Both the position numbers and the translations under genes were made by a program. DNA of 34,802 bases from Gammaproteobacteria bacterium (GTDB lineage Bacteria; Pseudomonadota; Gammaproteobacteria; GCA-001735895). Positions 1 to 7,875 of the stretch are shown in pieces (position 1 is the first letter of the stretch; each line of letters starts with the position of its first letter). The notes under the pieces are model-generated. The model was given only the letters and a program-made list of their open reading frames with translations. It was not told the DNA's origin and made no database searches. The stretch is from NCBI GenBank assembly GCA_030066335.1, contig JASJBV010000005.1, forward strand, positions 1 to 34,802. The letters run 5' to 3'.

Positions 1-26
1 GTAGATAATGCAGGAGCAATTATCGA
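1..26. repeat. Small hairpin repeat, copy 1 (intergenic)
   Basis: Starts at the window edge. GATAAT (4-9) pairs perfectly with ATTATC (19-24) around a loop GCAGGAGCA. A second copy lies on the opposite strand at 7943-7964, where the stem is GACAAT/ATTGTC and the loop is nearly identical. The two stems differ by a compensatory pair change, so the folded structure appears to be kept. About 24 of the first 27 bases match between the copies. Its function is unknown, and the left part may continue outside the window. Confidence 0.6.
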
Positions 27-108
27 GGGATGCGAATCGGCCCGTGCCCTGCAAAATCCGTTTATTTTCGGGAAGCCGCAGGCCACTCAGTGTGGGCGGC
101 ATTTCTAG

Positions 109-140
109 GTTACTTCTTGTTGCTGTAGACAAGAAGTAAC
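109..140. repeat. Perfect 11-bp inverted repeat
   Basis: GTTACTTCTTG (109-119) and CAAGAAGTAAC (130-140) are perfect reverse complements separated by 10 nt. A frame open from the left edge ends in TAG at 106-108, just before it, so it could be a hairpin behind an upstream gene. There is no T-run on either side, so it does not look like a classical intrinsic terminator. It could also be part of a dispersed repeat. Confidence 0.6.
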
Positions 141-394
141 TCGCACGCGCACTCGACATTCACTACGCAAGAACAGGCAGAATTTGAGTGCGAAACCCTT
201 TCTTAGTGAGTTGCTATTGTCATTAATATTGCCACGCTGTCGCTCGCATTGACGGGTCTATAAAATTGCTCATTACAACAAAGCAGAAAATAAATTCACA
301 ACAACCCCAATTCCACCTTGCCGAATCCCTATTTCTGCACTTTACTTAGATAACCCAATAATAAATTCAATAAAACCAGGAAACCTCGTTTCAA
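141..394. other. Non-coding leader upstream of the receiver-CheC gene
   Basis: No convincing gene was found. The region becomes A/T-rich toward 395, as expected of a promoter zone. A TTGACG hexamer at 249-254 resembles a -35 box, but the best -10 at 17-nt spacing (ATTACA, 272-277) is poor. The promoter of the downstream signalling pair is therefore probably here but is not resolved. Confidence 0.35.
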
Positions 395-1426
395 ATGACT
401 ACCCATGTCCTGATCTGCGATGACTCCAGCGTCGCGCGCAAGCAGATGGCCAGATCGCTGCCCGGCGACTGGGATATCGATGTGTCGTTTGCGCAAAATG
501 GCGAGGAGGCCCTGTCTGCAATCAAGGAAGGCCTGGGGGATATCCTGTTCCTGGATCTGAATATGCCGGTGATGGATGGCTACGAGACCCTCGAGCATAT
601 TCAGCAACAGGACCTGCCGACGATGACCATCGTCGTATCCAGTGACATCCAGCCGGAGGCGCATAGCCGGGTGCAGAAAATGGGCGCCCTCGATTTCATC
701 AAGAAACCGACCTGCTCGGAGGAGATTGCCGGGCTGCTGGACCAGTTCGGCCTGTACCGTGCTGAGGATAAAGTCACCCAGGACGAGGATACGATTGAAC
801 TTACGCCGGCCATCATCCGCAAGGGTGAGGTCGGCGAAATCAACACCCGCGACTGCATGCAGGAAGTGGCCAATGTCGCGATGGGCCAGGCCGCCGACCT
901 GTTGGCGCGCCTGCTCAATGCTTTCGTCAAGCTACCGATTCCCAAGGTCAACCTGCTCGAGGTCAACGAACTGCAGCGGGCCCTGTCCTTGACCGAGCAG
1001 GGCGATACCTATTCGGCGGTGTGCCAGGGGTTTATCGGCTCCGGTATCAGCGGTGAGGCGTTGCTGATCTTTACCGATTCCAGCTTCCACGACATCGCCG
1101 AACTGCTCAACTTCCAGGGCGAGCTGGATGACGCGGCGGAGCTGGAATTGATCATGGAGGTTACCAACATCCTGGTCGGGGCCTGCATCAATGGCTTTGC
1201 CGAACAACTGGATACCCATTTCAGCCAGGGCCACCCGGTCGTCATGGGGCAGCATGTCAAGGTCAGTGACCTGGTCCATGCCAATGCCGATACCTGGAAC
1301 CGGGTCCTGTCGATCGAGATTACCTACGAGATCGAAAACCATAATATTTGTTGCGACCTGTTATTGCTGTTCACCGAGGATTCGCTGGACATCCTCAACC
1401 GGCAAATTTCCTACCTGATGGATTGA
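395..1426 (+). CDS. Response regulator: CheY-like receiver fused to CheC-like phosphatase domain
   Basis: 343 aa. Residues 1-120 form a receiver domain with the acidic pair D9/D10, phosphoacceptor D54 (LFLDLNMP) and the conserved lysine in FIKKP (K104). Residues about 140-340 resemble the CheC/CheX/FliY phosphatases. The signature D/S/E-X3-E-X2-N-X22-P occurs twice, as D153/E157/N160/P183 and as E251/E255/N258/P281, so both active sites look intact. CheC proteins remove phosphate from CheY-P. The fusion suggests a regulator that dephosphorylates itself or a partner receiver. The diguanylate cyclase gene follows after 9 nt, so the two are probably co-transcribed and link a phosphorelay to cyclic-di-GMP. 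The sensor kinase is not in the window, and no chemotaxis operon adjoins it. The domain calls are firm; the biological role is inference. Confidence 0.88.
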   Translation: MTTHVLICDDSSVARKQMARSLPGDWDIDVSFAQNGEEALSAIKEGLGDILFLDLNMPVMDGYETLEHIQQQDLPTMTIVVSSDIQPEAHSRVQKMGALDFIKKPTCSEEIAGLLDQFGLYRAEDKVTQDEDTIELTPAIIRKGEVGEINTRDCMQEVANVAMGQAADLLARLLNAFVKLPIPKVNLLEVNELQRALSLTEQGDTYSAVCQGFIGSGISGEALLIFTDSSFHDIAELLNFQGELDDAAELELIMEVTNILVGACINGFAEQLDTHFSQGHPVVMGQHVKVSDLVHANADTWNRVLSIEITYEIENHNICCDLLLLFTEDSLDILNRQISYLMD

Positions 1427-1435
1427 TACAGCCGC

Positions 1436-2404
1436 ATGGATCAACAAGCACAAGTCGACCTCAATGAATTTCACTGGCTGATAGACATGGTGCAGACCAT
1501 CGATGTCGGCCTGGTGGTGCTGGACAAGGATTTCACGGTCAAACTTTGGAACGGATTCATGGAGAGCCACAGTGGTCTTCCGCCGTCAAAGGTCAAGGAG
1601 CGCAACCTGTTCGAGTCATTCCCGGAGTTGTCGCAGGACTGGCTGGTACACAAGGTCAACACGGTGTTCATGCTGAAGACCCGCTCGTTCATGACCTGGG
1701 AGCAACGGCCCTACCTGTTCAGGTTCAAGCATTACCGGCCGATCACCGGCAGCGAGCCGGATATGTATCAGAATGTGACCATCACCCCGCTGATCTCCAC
1801 CGATGGCAACGTCAATCACGTGGCCCTGATCATTTACGATGTCACCGAGTACGCCTCCAACCGCAAGGCGTTGGAGAAGGCCAATGCGGAACTGGAAAAA
1901 CTCAGTCGCACCGACCGCCTGACCGAACTGAATAACCGGGGCTACTGGGAAGAGTGCCTGTTGCAGGAATTCCGCCGCTTCCATCGTTACCACTCGACCT
2001 GTTCCCTGGTCATGTTCGATATCGATCATTTCAAGCAGGTCAATGATACCTATGGTCACCAGGCCGGCGACGAGGTGATCCGCGAGGTGGCCAGGCTGCT
2101 CAGGGAAAACCTGCGCGAGACCGATATCGGCGGCCGTTATGGCGGCGAGGAATTCGGCGTGATCCTGAGCAACACCGATGCCGAGTCAGCGATGGCGTTC
2201 TGCGAACGCCTACGCAAGCAGATAGAGGCGCAGGAAGTGGTTTACGAAGAACTCAGGATCAAGATCACGGTCAGTCTGGGCATCAGCCAGGCGGATGAGA
2301 GTACCTCGGGCTACACTGCCTGGCTGGAGCAGGCGGACAAGGCGCTGTATGCCTCCAAGCAGGGCGGGCGTAATCAGACCCAGATTTATCAATCCAGCAG
2401 CTAG
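1436..2404 (+). CDS. PAS-GGDEF diguanylate cyclase
   Basis: 322 aa, with no signal peptide or membrane span, so probably cytoplasmic. Residues about 12-140 look like a PAS sensor domain (DVGLVVLDKDFTVKLWN near the start, ending LIIYDVTEYA). A short helical linker leads into a GGDEF domain from about 155 to 318. The active-site signature is GGEEF (236-240), preceded by the metal-binding FDIDHFK segment. An inhibitory-site RxxD (R227-D230) lies the usual distance upstream, so product feedback inhibition is expected. The enzyme should make cyclic-di-GMP from two GTP. It lies 9 nt behind the receiver-CheC gene. No ligand for the PAS domain can be deduced. It converges on the degS-like gene with 23 nt between the stops. 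Confidence 0.92.
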   Translation: MDQQAQVDLNEFHWLIDMVQTIDVGLVVLDKDFTVKLWNGFMESHSGLPPSKVKERNLFESFPELSQDWLVHKVNTVFMLKTRSFMTWEQRPYLFRFKHYRPITGSEPDMYQNVTITPLISTDGNVNHVALIIYDVTEYASNRKALEKANAELEKLSRTDRLTELNNRGYWEECLLQEFRRFHRYHSTCSLVMFDIDHFKQVNDTYGHQAGDEVIREVARLLRENLRETDIGGRYGGEEFGVILSNTDAESAMAFCERLRKQIEAQEVVYEELRIKITVSLGISQADESTSGYTAWLEQADKALYASKQGGRNQTQIYQSSS

Positions 2405-2427
2405 GGCTGGCGGTTGCTCCAGGCTGA

Positions 2428-3588
2428 CTACTGCGGCCGCTCGGTGGTCACCAGGGTCAACGCCAGTTCCTCTCCCGCGCGCAGCAGGTTCAGGCTGACC
2501 TCGTCACCGGGTTTATGTCCGGCAATAATCTCCAGTACGTTGCGCACCTTCTGCACCGGTTTGCCGTCGATCGCGGTGATGATGTCACCGGTTTCGATGC
2601 CGGCGAGATCGGCCGGACTGTCGATGAATACGCCGACCACCAGCACCCCGCGGATATTCGGATCGCCGGATTCCAGCGCTGCCTGGGCCGTGATCTCGGT
2701 GCCTTCAACCCCCATCCAGCCACGGCTGACCCGGCCATTTTCAATGATTTCCTGCATCACTTCGACCGCCAGCGTGGCCGGGATCGCAAAGCCGATGCCC
2801 TGCGAACCGCCGGACTGACTGAAGATCGCGGTATTGATCCCGATCAGGTCGCCATTGGCATTGATCAGGGCGCCACCGGAGTTGCCGGGATTGATCGCGG
2901 CGTCGGTCTGGATAAAATTCTCGAAGGTGTTGAGGCCGACCCGGTTACGCCCGGTGCCGCTGATGATGCCCATGGTCACGGTCTGGCCAACATTCAACGG
3001 ATTGCCGATGGCAAGGACCACGTCGCCGACCTGGATGTCGTCGGCATTGTTGGCGAGGCTGATATTCTGCAGGTCATTGAGCGGGATATGCAGCACCGCG
3101 ATATCGGTTTCGCGGTCCTGGCCGATCAGCTCGGCCTCGCTGCTGCGACCGTCCGCCAGCGAGATCAGGATTTCATCGGCGCCGTCGATGACGTGCTGGT
3201 TGGTGACGATATAGCCGGAGCGGGTCATGATCACGCCCGAGCCGAGATTGGTCTCGGTCTTGTCGCGCTTGAATTTTTTCAGTTGATCGCCGAACAGCTG
3301 GTCGAACACCGGGTCATCCAGCAACGGATGCAGGCTTTGCTTGACGGTTTTACTGGTGTAGATGGTGACCACCGACGGTGACGAGGATTGCACCGCATCG
3401 GCATAGGAAAATGGCCCGGTCTGCGGCAGGCGCTGGGGCGCGGTGGTCACCTGGTGCTGATGCTGCGAGAACAGGGCGACAACATCAGCGGTGGTGATCT
3501 CACCCTGCCAGAACAGGTAGGCAAAGGCGATGATCAGACCGAGGATGGCCGAACGCAGGATGAAAAAAATCAGCTTTTTTGATTTCAT
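2428..3588 (-). CDS. degS: DegS/AlgW-like membrane-anchored serine protease with one PDZ domain
   Basis: 386 aa. A basic N-terminus and one hydrophobic span (about 7-27) anchor it in the inner membrane with the protease in the periplasm. The trypsin-like domain carries the triad H132 (TNQHVIDGA), D162 (ETDIAVLHI) and S237 (NPGNSGGAL). A single PDZ domain covers about 285-380. One PDZ plus an anchor fits DegS/AlgW, which cut the anti-sigma factor RseA/MucA when misfolded outer-membrane proteins bind the PDZ; DegP/MucD have two PDZ domains. It stands alone: no sigma-E or anti-sigma gene is nearby. It is divergent from the ybgI-like gene with about 48 nt between starts. Family assignment is strong; the RseA-type substrate is inferred. 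Confidence 0.9.
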   Translation of the reverse strand: MKSKKLIFFILRSAILGLIIAFAYLFWQGEITTADVVALFSQHQHQVTTAPQRLPQTGPFSYADAVQSSSPSVVTIYTSKTVKQSLHPLLDDPVFDQLFGDQLKKFKRDKTETNLGSGVIMTRSGYIVTNQHVIDGADEILISLADGRSSEAELIGQDRETDIAVLHIPLNDLQNISLANNADDIQVGDVVLAIGNPLNVGQTVTMGIISGTGRNRVGLNTFENFIQTDAAINPGNSGGALINANGDLIGINTAIFSQSGGSQGIGFAIPATLAVEVMQEIIENGRVSRGWMGVEGTEITAQAALESGDPNIRGVLVVGVFIDSPADLAGIETGDIITAIDGKPVQKVRNVLEIIAGHKPGDEVSLNLLRAGEELALTLVTTERPQ

Positions 3589-3636
3589 AAGCTAATTTTA
3601 TCATAGTGGACTCATACAAGGCGTTGGTGATTGAGC

Positions 3637-4374
3637 ATGAAATTATATGAATTAACCCGATTCTGTCATGACTACCTGGCGGTGGATGCATTCACCGATT
3701 ATTGCCCCAATGGCTTACAGGTCGAAGGCAAGTCGAATGTCAATCGGCTGGTGACCGGGGTTTCTGCCAACCTCGACCTGATCGATGCCGCCATCGCGGT
3801 GGAAGCCGATGCCATCCTGGTACATCACGGTTATTTCTGGAAGGGCGAGGCCCAGCCGCTGGTTGGCTACAAGGCCGAGCGGATCCGCCGCCTGATGCAG
3901 CATGACATCAGCCTGATTGCCTATCACCTGCCGCTGGATGCCCATCTCACCGTCGGCAATAACGCGCAACTGGCGATGCAGATGGGTTGGGTCGTGACCG
4001 GCCAGGACGAGCTGTTGTGGCTGGGCGAACTGCGCCAGGTCAGCAGTATCGACCAGCTGACGGATGACCTGGGGGAAACCATCGACTCCAATCCATTCCT
4101 GATCTACGGCGGCGACCATGACGTGCAGCGCCTGGCCTGGTGCACCGGTGCGGCGCAGTCAGCCATCGAGAAAGCTGCCGAGCATGGTGCGGATGTGTTC
4201 GTGTCCGGTGAAATCTCGGAACAGACGGTGCACCTGGCGAAGGAACTCGGCATCCATTTCATTGCGGCGGGCCACCATGCGACCGAGCGGTACGGGGTGC
4301 AGGCACTGGGCGAGTTGCTGGCCAACCGGTTCAACATTCAGCATCAATTCATCGATATCGAAAATCCGGTTTAA
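3637..4374 (+). CDS. ybgI: Nif3/YbgI-like dinuclear metal-center protein
   Basis: 245 aa from the ATG at 3637. The ORF track begins at an in-frame TTG at 3631, but GGTGA at 3626-3630 sits 6 nt before the ATG and directly against the TTG, so the ATG is preferred. Family features are the opening with DYCPNGLQVEG, the metal-binding LVHHGYFW, the segment YHLPLDAH, and the C-terminal AAGHHATERYGVQAL, which supplies the remaining His and Glu ligands. These Nif3-like proteins form a toroidal hexamer with two metals per subunit. Some have been linked to GTP cyclohydrolase-type chemistry, but the physiological role is unsettled. It is a stand-alone gene with 223 nt before petA. Confidence 0.9.
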   Translation: MKLYELTRFCHDYLAVDAFTDYCPNGLQVEGKSNVNRLVTGVSANLDLIDAAIAVEADAILVHHGYFWKGEAQPLVGYKAERIRRLMQHDISLIAYHLPLDAHLTVGNNAQLAMQMGWVVTGQDELLWLGELRQVSSIDQLTDDLGETIDSNPFLIYGGDHDVQRLAWCTGAAQSAIEKAAEHGADVFVSGEISEQTVHLAKELGIHFIAAGHHATERYGVQALGELLANRFNIQHQFIDIENPV

Positions 4375-4597
4375 CAGCGGCATTTTCCGTCATTCCCATT
4401 ACATTTTTTTCTGACCCTATTAACTCAGATTAGGGCTATTTGACCAGCCTCAGCTAACGGGCGGTTTTTCAACATTATTCCTCGACGAAATAAGAGAATT
4501 AGTATATTCTTGCGGCCGATTTTTTTTGCAGTTTGCCCAACAAACACTATTTCCTGGCAGGCTGTTTCACAGTTTCTAATGTTGGAGAGAAATTCAG
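4375..4597 (+). promoter_or_regulatory. petA upstream region, promoter not resolved
   Basis: A 223-nt gap before the cytochrome bc1 operon. A TATATT hexamer at 4503-4508 could be a -10 box, but no good -35 sits 16-18 nt upstream. GGAGA at 4584-4588 gives petA a good ribosome binding site 9 nt before its ATG. No terminator is evident after ybgI. A minus-strand ORF (4425-4613) here has no recognisable features and overlaps the petA start, so it was not called. Confidence 0.3.
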
Positions 4598-5173
4598 ATG
4601 TCGTCTGAAGCAATTGATCATTCCCGCCGACGCTTTCTCACCGCCGCGACCAGTGTGGTCGGTGCTGCTGGTGTAGTCGCTGTTGCCGTACCCTTCCTTT
4701 CGACCTGGAAACCCAGCGCTCGGGCCCAATCCGCCGGTGCACCGGTAGAGGCCGATATCAGCAAGCTGGAACTGGGTCAGCAAATCATTGTCAAATGGCG
4801 TGGCAAACCGGTGTGGATCGTACGCCGTGATGAAAAAGCCCTGGCCACCCTGGCCGAGATCGAAGGTGAATTGAGCGATCCCGGCTCCGATGAAAGCCTG
4901 CAACCGGCTTACGCGAAGAATCAACATCGTTCGATCAATCCCGAGTACCTGGTGATGATCGGTATCTGTACCCACCTGGGTTGTTCACCGACTTATCGTC
5001 CCGATATTACCGCGGACTGGCTGGGCGGCTTCTTCTGCCCCTGTCACGGTTCCAAGTTTGACTATTCCGGCCGGGTCTATTCCGGCGTGCCGGCCCCGAC
5101 CAACCTTGAGATCCCTCCGCATCGTTTTGTCAGTGACAACGTGGTGTTAATTGGTGAAGACGGAGAAGCGTAA
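4598..5173 (+). CDS. petA: Ubiquinol-cytochrome c reductase iron-sulfur (Rieske) subunit
   Basis: 191 aa. The N-terminus has a twin-arginine motif ([10 protein letters not shown], residues 9-18) followed by a hydrophobic segment (about 18-35), which serves as Tat signal and membrane anchor. The Rieske [2Fe-2S] site is complete: CTHLGC (C124, H126 as ligands, C129) and CPCHGS (C147, H150 as ligands, C149), with C129-C149 as the expected disulfide. The protein takes the first electron from ubiquinol at the Qo site and passes it to cytochrome c1. It is the first gene of petABC; its TAA stop overlaps the ATG of petB by one base. Length and motifs match the bacterial family. Confidence 0.97.
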   Translation: MSSEAIDHSRRRFLTAATSVVGAAGVVAVAVPFLSTWKPSARAQSAGAPVEADISKLELGQQIIVKWRGKPVWIVRRDEKALATLAEIEGELSDPGSDESLQPAYAKNQHRSINPEYLVMIGICTHLGCSPTYRPDITADWLGGFFCPCHGSKFDYSGRVYSGVPAPTNLEIPPHRFVSDNVVLIGEDGEA

Positions 5174-6396
5174 TGAGTGCTAAAGGTAATGGTTTAATGG
5201 GCTGGATCGATGCCCGATTTCCTCTAACCAAGATGGTGGAGGAGCATCTGTCCAAATACTATGCGCCGAAGAATTTCAATTTCTGGTATTTCTTCGGTTC
5301 GCTGGCGCTGCTGGTCCTGGTCATCCAGATCGTCAGTGGCATCTTCCTCACCATGTTTTACAAGCCGGACGGTGAACTGGCTTTCGCTTCGGTCGAATAC
5401 ATCATGCGCGATGTCGACTGGGGCTGGCTGATCCGCTATATCCACTCTACCGGTGCATCCGCGTTCTTTGTCGTGGTCTACCTGCACATGTTCCGCGCGA
5501 TGATCTACGGCTCCTACCAGAAGCCGCGTGAGCTGATCTGGCTGTTCGGCATGTTCATCTTCCTGGCCCTGATGGCCGAGGCCTTCATGGGTTACCTGTT
5601 GCCCTGGGGCCAGATGTCCTACTGGGGTGCCCAGGTCATTATTTCCCTGTTCGGTGCGATCCCGGTGGTGGGTGACGAACTGACCCTGTGGATTCGTGGT
5701 GACTACGTCATCTCCGATGCCACCCTGAACCGTTTCTTCGCCCTGCACGTGGTAGCGGTACCGATCGTGCTGCTAATGCTGGTGGTGATGCATATCATTG
5801 CCCTGCACGAGGTAGGTTCCAACAATCCTGACGGTATCGACATCAAGAAGAACAAGAACGAAGAAGGGGTACCGGTCGATGGCATCCCGTTCCATCCCTA
5901 CTATACGGTCAAAGATATTGTCGGGGTCGTGGTATTCCTGGCCCTGTTCAGCGTGGTCGTGTTCTTCATGCCGGAAATGAATGGTTACTTCCTGGAGTAT
6001 GCGAACTTTGTGCCGGCCAATCCGTTCAAGACCCCTGAGCACATCGCGCCGGTGTGGTATTTCACGCCGTTCTACGCGATCCTGCGCGCGGTACCGGATA
6101 AGCTGCTCGGGGTTATTGCGATGTTCGCGGCCATTATCGTACTCTTCGTGCTGCCCTGGCTCGACCGCGGCAAGGTCCGCTCGATCCGTTATCGTTCCAG
6201 TGCTTTCAAATGGCTGCTGGTGATGTTCGTGATCAGCTTCATCGGCCTGGGTTACCTGGGCGCCTTACCCGCTACTGAGGGCCGGACCCTGTTCGCACGA
6301 ATCTTTACGATCGGTTATTTCGGTTATTTCATTGGCCTGTGGTTCATCAGTAAGAACGAGAATACCAAACCGGTTCCAGAGAGGGTTACATCATGA
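5173..6396 (+). CDS. petB: Cytochrome b subunit of the bc1 complex
   Basis: 407 aa, integral membrane, about eight spans. The haem ligands are H91 and H105 in helix B and H192 and H207 in helix D. The helix-D pair has 14 residues between the histidines rather than the 13 of mitochondrial and alphaproteobacterial proteins. The Qo-site motif reads PVWY instead of PEWY (APVWYFTPFYAILRAVP). Both traits fit, from memory, the beta/gammaproteobacterial cytochrome b type, so they are lineage markers and not defects. The subunit holds haems bL and bH and both quinone sites. It overlaps petA by 1 nt and petC by 4 nt, consistent with translational coupling. Confidence 0.97.
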   Translation: MSAKGNGLMGWIDARFPLTKMVEEHLSKYYAPKNFNFWYFFGSLALLVLVIQIVSGIFLTMFYKPDGELAFASVEYIMRDVDWGWLIRYIHSTGASAFFVVVYLHMFRAMIYGSYQKPRELIWLFGMFIFLALMAEAFMGYLLPWGQMSYWGAQVIISLFGAIPVVGDELTLWIRGDYVISDATLNRFFALHVVAVPIVLLMLVVMHIIALHEVGSNNPDGIDIKKNKNEEGVPVDGIPFHPYYTVKDIVGVVVFLALFSVVVFFMPEMNGYFLEYANFVPANPFKTPEHIAPVWYFTPFYAILRAVPDKLLGVIAMFAAIIVLFVLPWLDRGKVRSIRYRSSAFKWLLVMFVISFIGLGYLGALPATEGRTLFARIFTIGYFGYFIGLWFISKNENTKPVPERVTS

Positions 6397-7157
6397 AGAA
6401 GTCATTCATAGCTTTAATTGGTTTGGTACTGCCAGTCAGTGTCTGGGCTGCCGGCGGTGGACCGATCTACCCCGATGACAAGATCACTATCGACTGGGAC
6501 GACAAGGCCTCGATGCAGCGCGGTGCGCAACTGTTCGTCAATTACTGCCTGAGCTGTCACTCCGCCGGTTACGCGCGTTACAACCGGGTCGGAAAGGATC
6601 TGGGCATTGCCGACGAATTAATGTCGGAAAACCTGATCTTCACCACCGACAAGTACGGTGAAAAGACCAAGGTGGGTTCGCTGATGAAGACCACCATGAC
6701 CACCGAGTATGCCGAGGCCGCTTTTGGTACCGTACCCCCGGACCTGTCATTGATTGCGCGTTCGCGCGGTACCCACTGGCTGTATAACTACCTGCGCGGT
6801 TTCTACATCGACGAGTCGCGCCCGATGGGGGTCAACAATGGCGTGTTTCCCGCGGTCGGTATGCCGCATGTGCTGGTTGAGCTCGAGGGTATGAAGCGCG
6901 CTGTAAAAGAGATGCAGGATGATGGCCACGGTGGTGAGCAAGAGGTTATCGTCGGCTTTGAGCAGGTGACCGAGGGCAGTATGACCAGCAAGGAATTCGA
7001 CCAGGCAATGAAAGACCTGGTGGCGTTTCTCGATTACCTGGCCGAGCCCTACAAGCAAACCCGTAAGAACGTCGGTACCGGTGTGCTGATCTTCCTGTTC
7101 TTCTTCGGCATTCTGGCCTATCTGCTGAAGAAGGAATACTGGAAAGACGTCCACTAA
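6393..7157 (+). CDS. petC: Cytochrome c1 subunit of the bc1 complex
   Basis: 254 aa. A Sec signal peptide (MKKSFIALIGLVLPVSVWAA) is followed by the haem c site CLSCH (C52, C55, H56). M157 in AVGMPHVL is the likely sixth ligand. A C-terminal membrane span (about 227-245) anchors it, ending KKEYWKDVH. It receives electrons from the Rieske centre and passes them to soluble or membrane cytochrome c, implying a high-potential terminal oxidase elsewhere in the genome. The ATG overlaps the petB stop (ATGA). sspA follows after a short gap, so sspA is probably read from the same transcript. Confidence 0.97.
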   Translation: MKKSFIALIGLVLPVSVWAAGGGPIYPDDKITIDWDDKASMQRGAQLFVNYCLSCHSAGYARYNRVGKDLGIADELMSENLIFTTDKYGEKTKVGSLMKTTMTTEYAEAAFGTVPPDLSLIARSRGTHWLYNYLRGFYIDESRPMGVNNGVFPAVGMPHVLVELEGMKRAVKEMQDDGHGGEQEVIVGFEQVTEGSMTSKEFDQAMKDLVAFLDYLAEPYKQTRKNVGTGVLIFLFFFGILAYLLKKEYWKDVH

Positions 7158-7185
7158 TCGTCGCGGAAAAGGTAACTATTTGAAT

Positions 7186-7812
7186 ATGTCAGCTGTCGCA
7201 AACAGACGCTCGGTGATGACCTGTTTTTCATCACCGATCGACCCCCAGTGTCATCGCAGCCGTATCGTGTTGGCGGAAAAGGACATTACCGTCGAAATCT
7301 ACGATGTGGATATGGATAACCTGCCGGAAGACCTGCTGGACCTGAATCCCTATGCCACCGTACCGACGATGGTCGATCGTGACCTGGTGCTTTACGACGC
7401 CAGGGTACTGATCGAGTACCTGGATGAAAGGTTTCCGCACCCACCGCTGATGCCGGTGGATCCGGTCTCCCGCGCTAAGGCTCGCCTGGGACTGTTTCGC
7501 ATCGAGAGCGACTGGTACAGCCTGCTGCCGGACATAGAACATGGTACCGAGAAGAAAAAGGAGCAGGCCAAGAAGGCGCTGAAGGAAAGCCTGCTCAACT
7601 CGATCGAGGTGTTCGCGGCTATGCCCTATTTCCTGTCGGAAGAGTTCAGCCTGCTCGATTGCAGCATCGCCCCGATCCTGTGGCGTTTGCATCATTACGG
7701 GATCGAGTTGCCGCCCTCGGCCAAGCCGATACTCGAATACATGAAGCGGATATTCTCCCGCACCTCGTTCCAGAAGAGCCTGTCCGAGCAGGAACGGGAC
7801 ATGGTCGAATAG
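7186..7812 (+). CDS. sspA: Stringent starvation protein A (GST-fold transcription factor)
   Basis: 208 aa from the ATG at 7186; an in-frame TTG at 7180 would add two residues. AAGG at 7169-7172 is 7 nt from the TTG but 13 nt from the ATG, so the start is not fully settled. It has a thioredoxin-like N-terminal domain (SVMTCFSSPIDPQCHRSRIV, then YATVPTMVDRDLVLYD) and a helical GST C-terminal domain. SspA binds RNA polymerase and alters promoter choice in starvation. It lies 28 nt behind petC, and a strong terminator follows, so petABC-sspA appears to be one unit. sspB, normally its immediate neighbour, is displaced by 373 nt. Confidence 0.93.
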   Translation: MSAVANRRSVMTCFSSPIDPQCHRSRIVLAEKDITVEIYDVDMDNLPEDLLDLNPYATVPTMVDRDLVLYDARVLIEYLDERFPHPPLMPVDPVSRAKARLGLFRIESDWYSLLPDIEHGTEKKKEQAKKALKESLLNSIEVFAAMPYFLSEEFSLLDCSIAPILWRLHHYGIELPPSAKPILEYMKRIFSRTSFQKSLSEQERDMVE

Positions 7813-7839
7813 TTCTAGCGAACGAATTCATGAATCCTC

Positions 7840-7875
7840 AAGGCCGGTATTAAGCATAATACCGGCCTTTTTTTT
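7840..7875 (+). terminator. Intrinsic terminator of petABC-sspA
   Basis: A perfect 12-bp stem, AGGCCGGTATTA (7841-7852) with TAATACCGGCCT (7857-7868), closes on a 4-nt AGCA loop and runs into eight T residues (7868-7875). An extra A-T pair extends the base. This is a textbook Rho-independent terminator, 28 nt after the sspA stop. Confidence 0.95.

Noticed and set aside
1-108. Frame open from the left edge to a TAG at 106
   Set aside because: Only 35 codons with no recognisable protein features, and it includes the hairpin repeat. It could be a gene end but cannot be supported.
2515-3381. 288-aa plus-strand ORF
   Set aside because: It is antisense to the clear degS-like gene, and its translation has no family features.
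5713-6090. Cytochrome b with PVWY instead of PEWY and a 14-residue spacing in helix D
   Set aside because: Both are, to my knowledge, normal for beta/gammaproteobacterial cytochrome b and do not indicate a defect or novelty.
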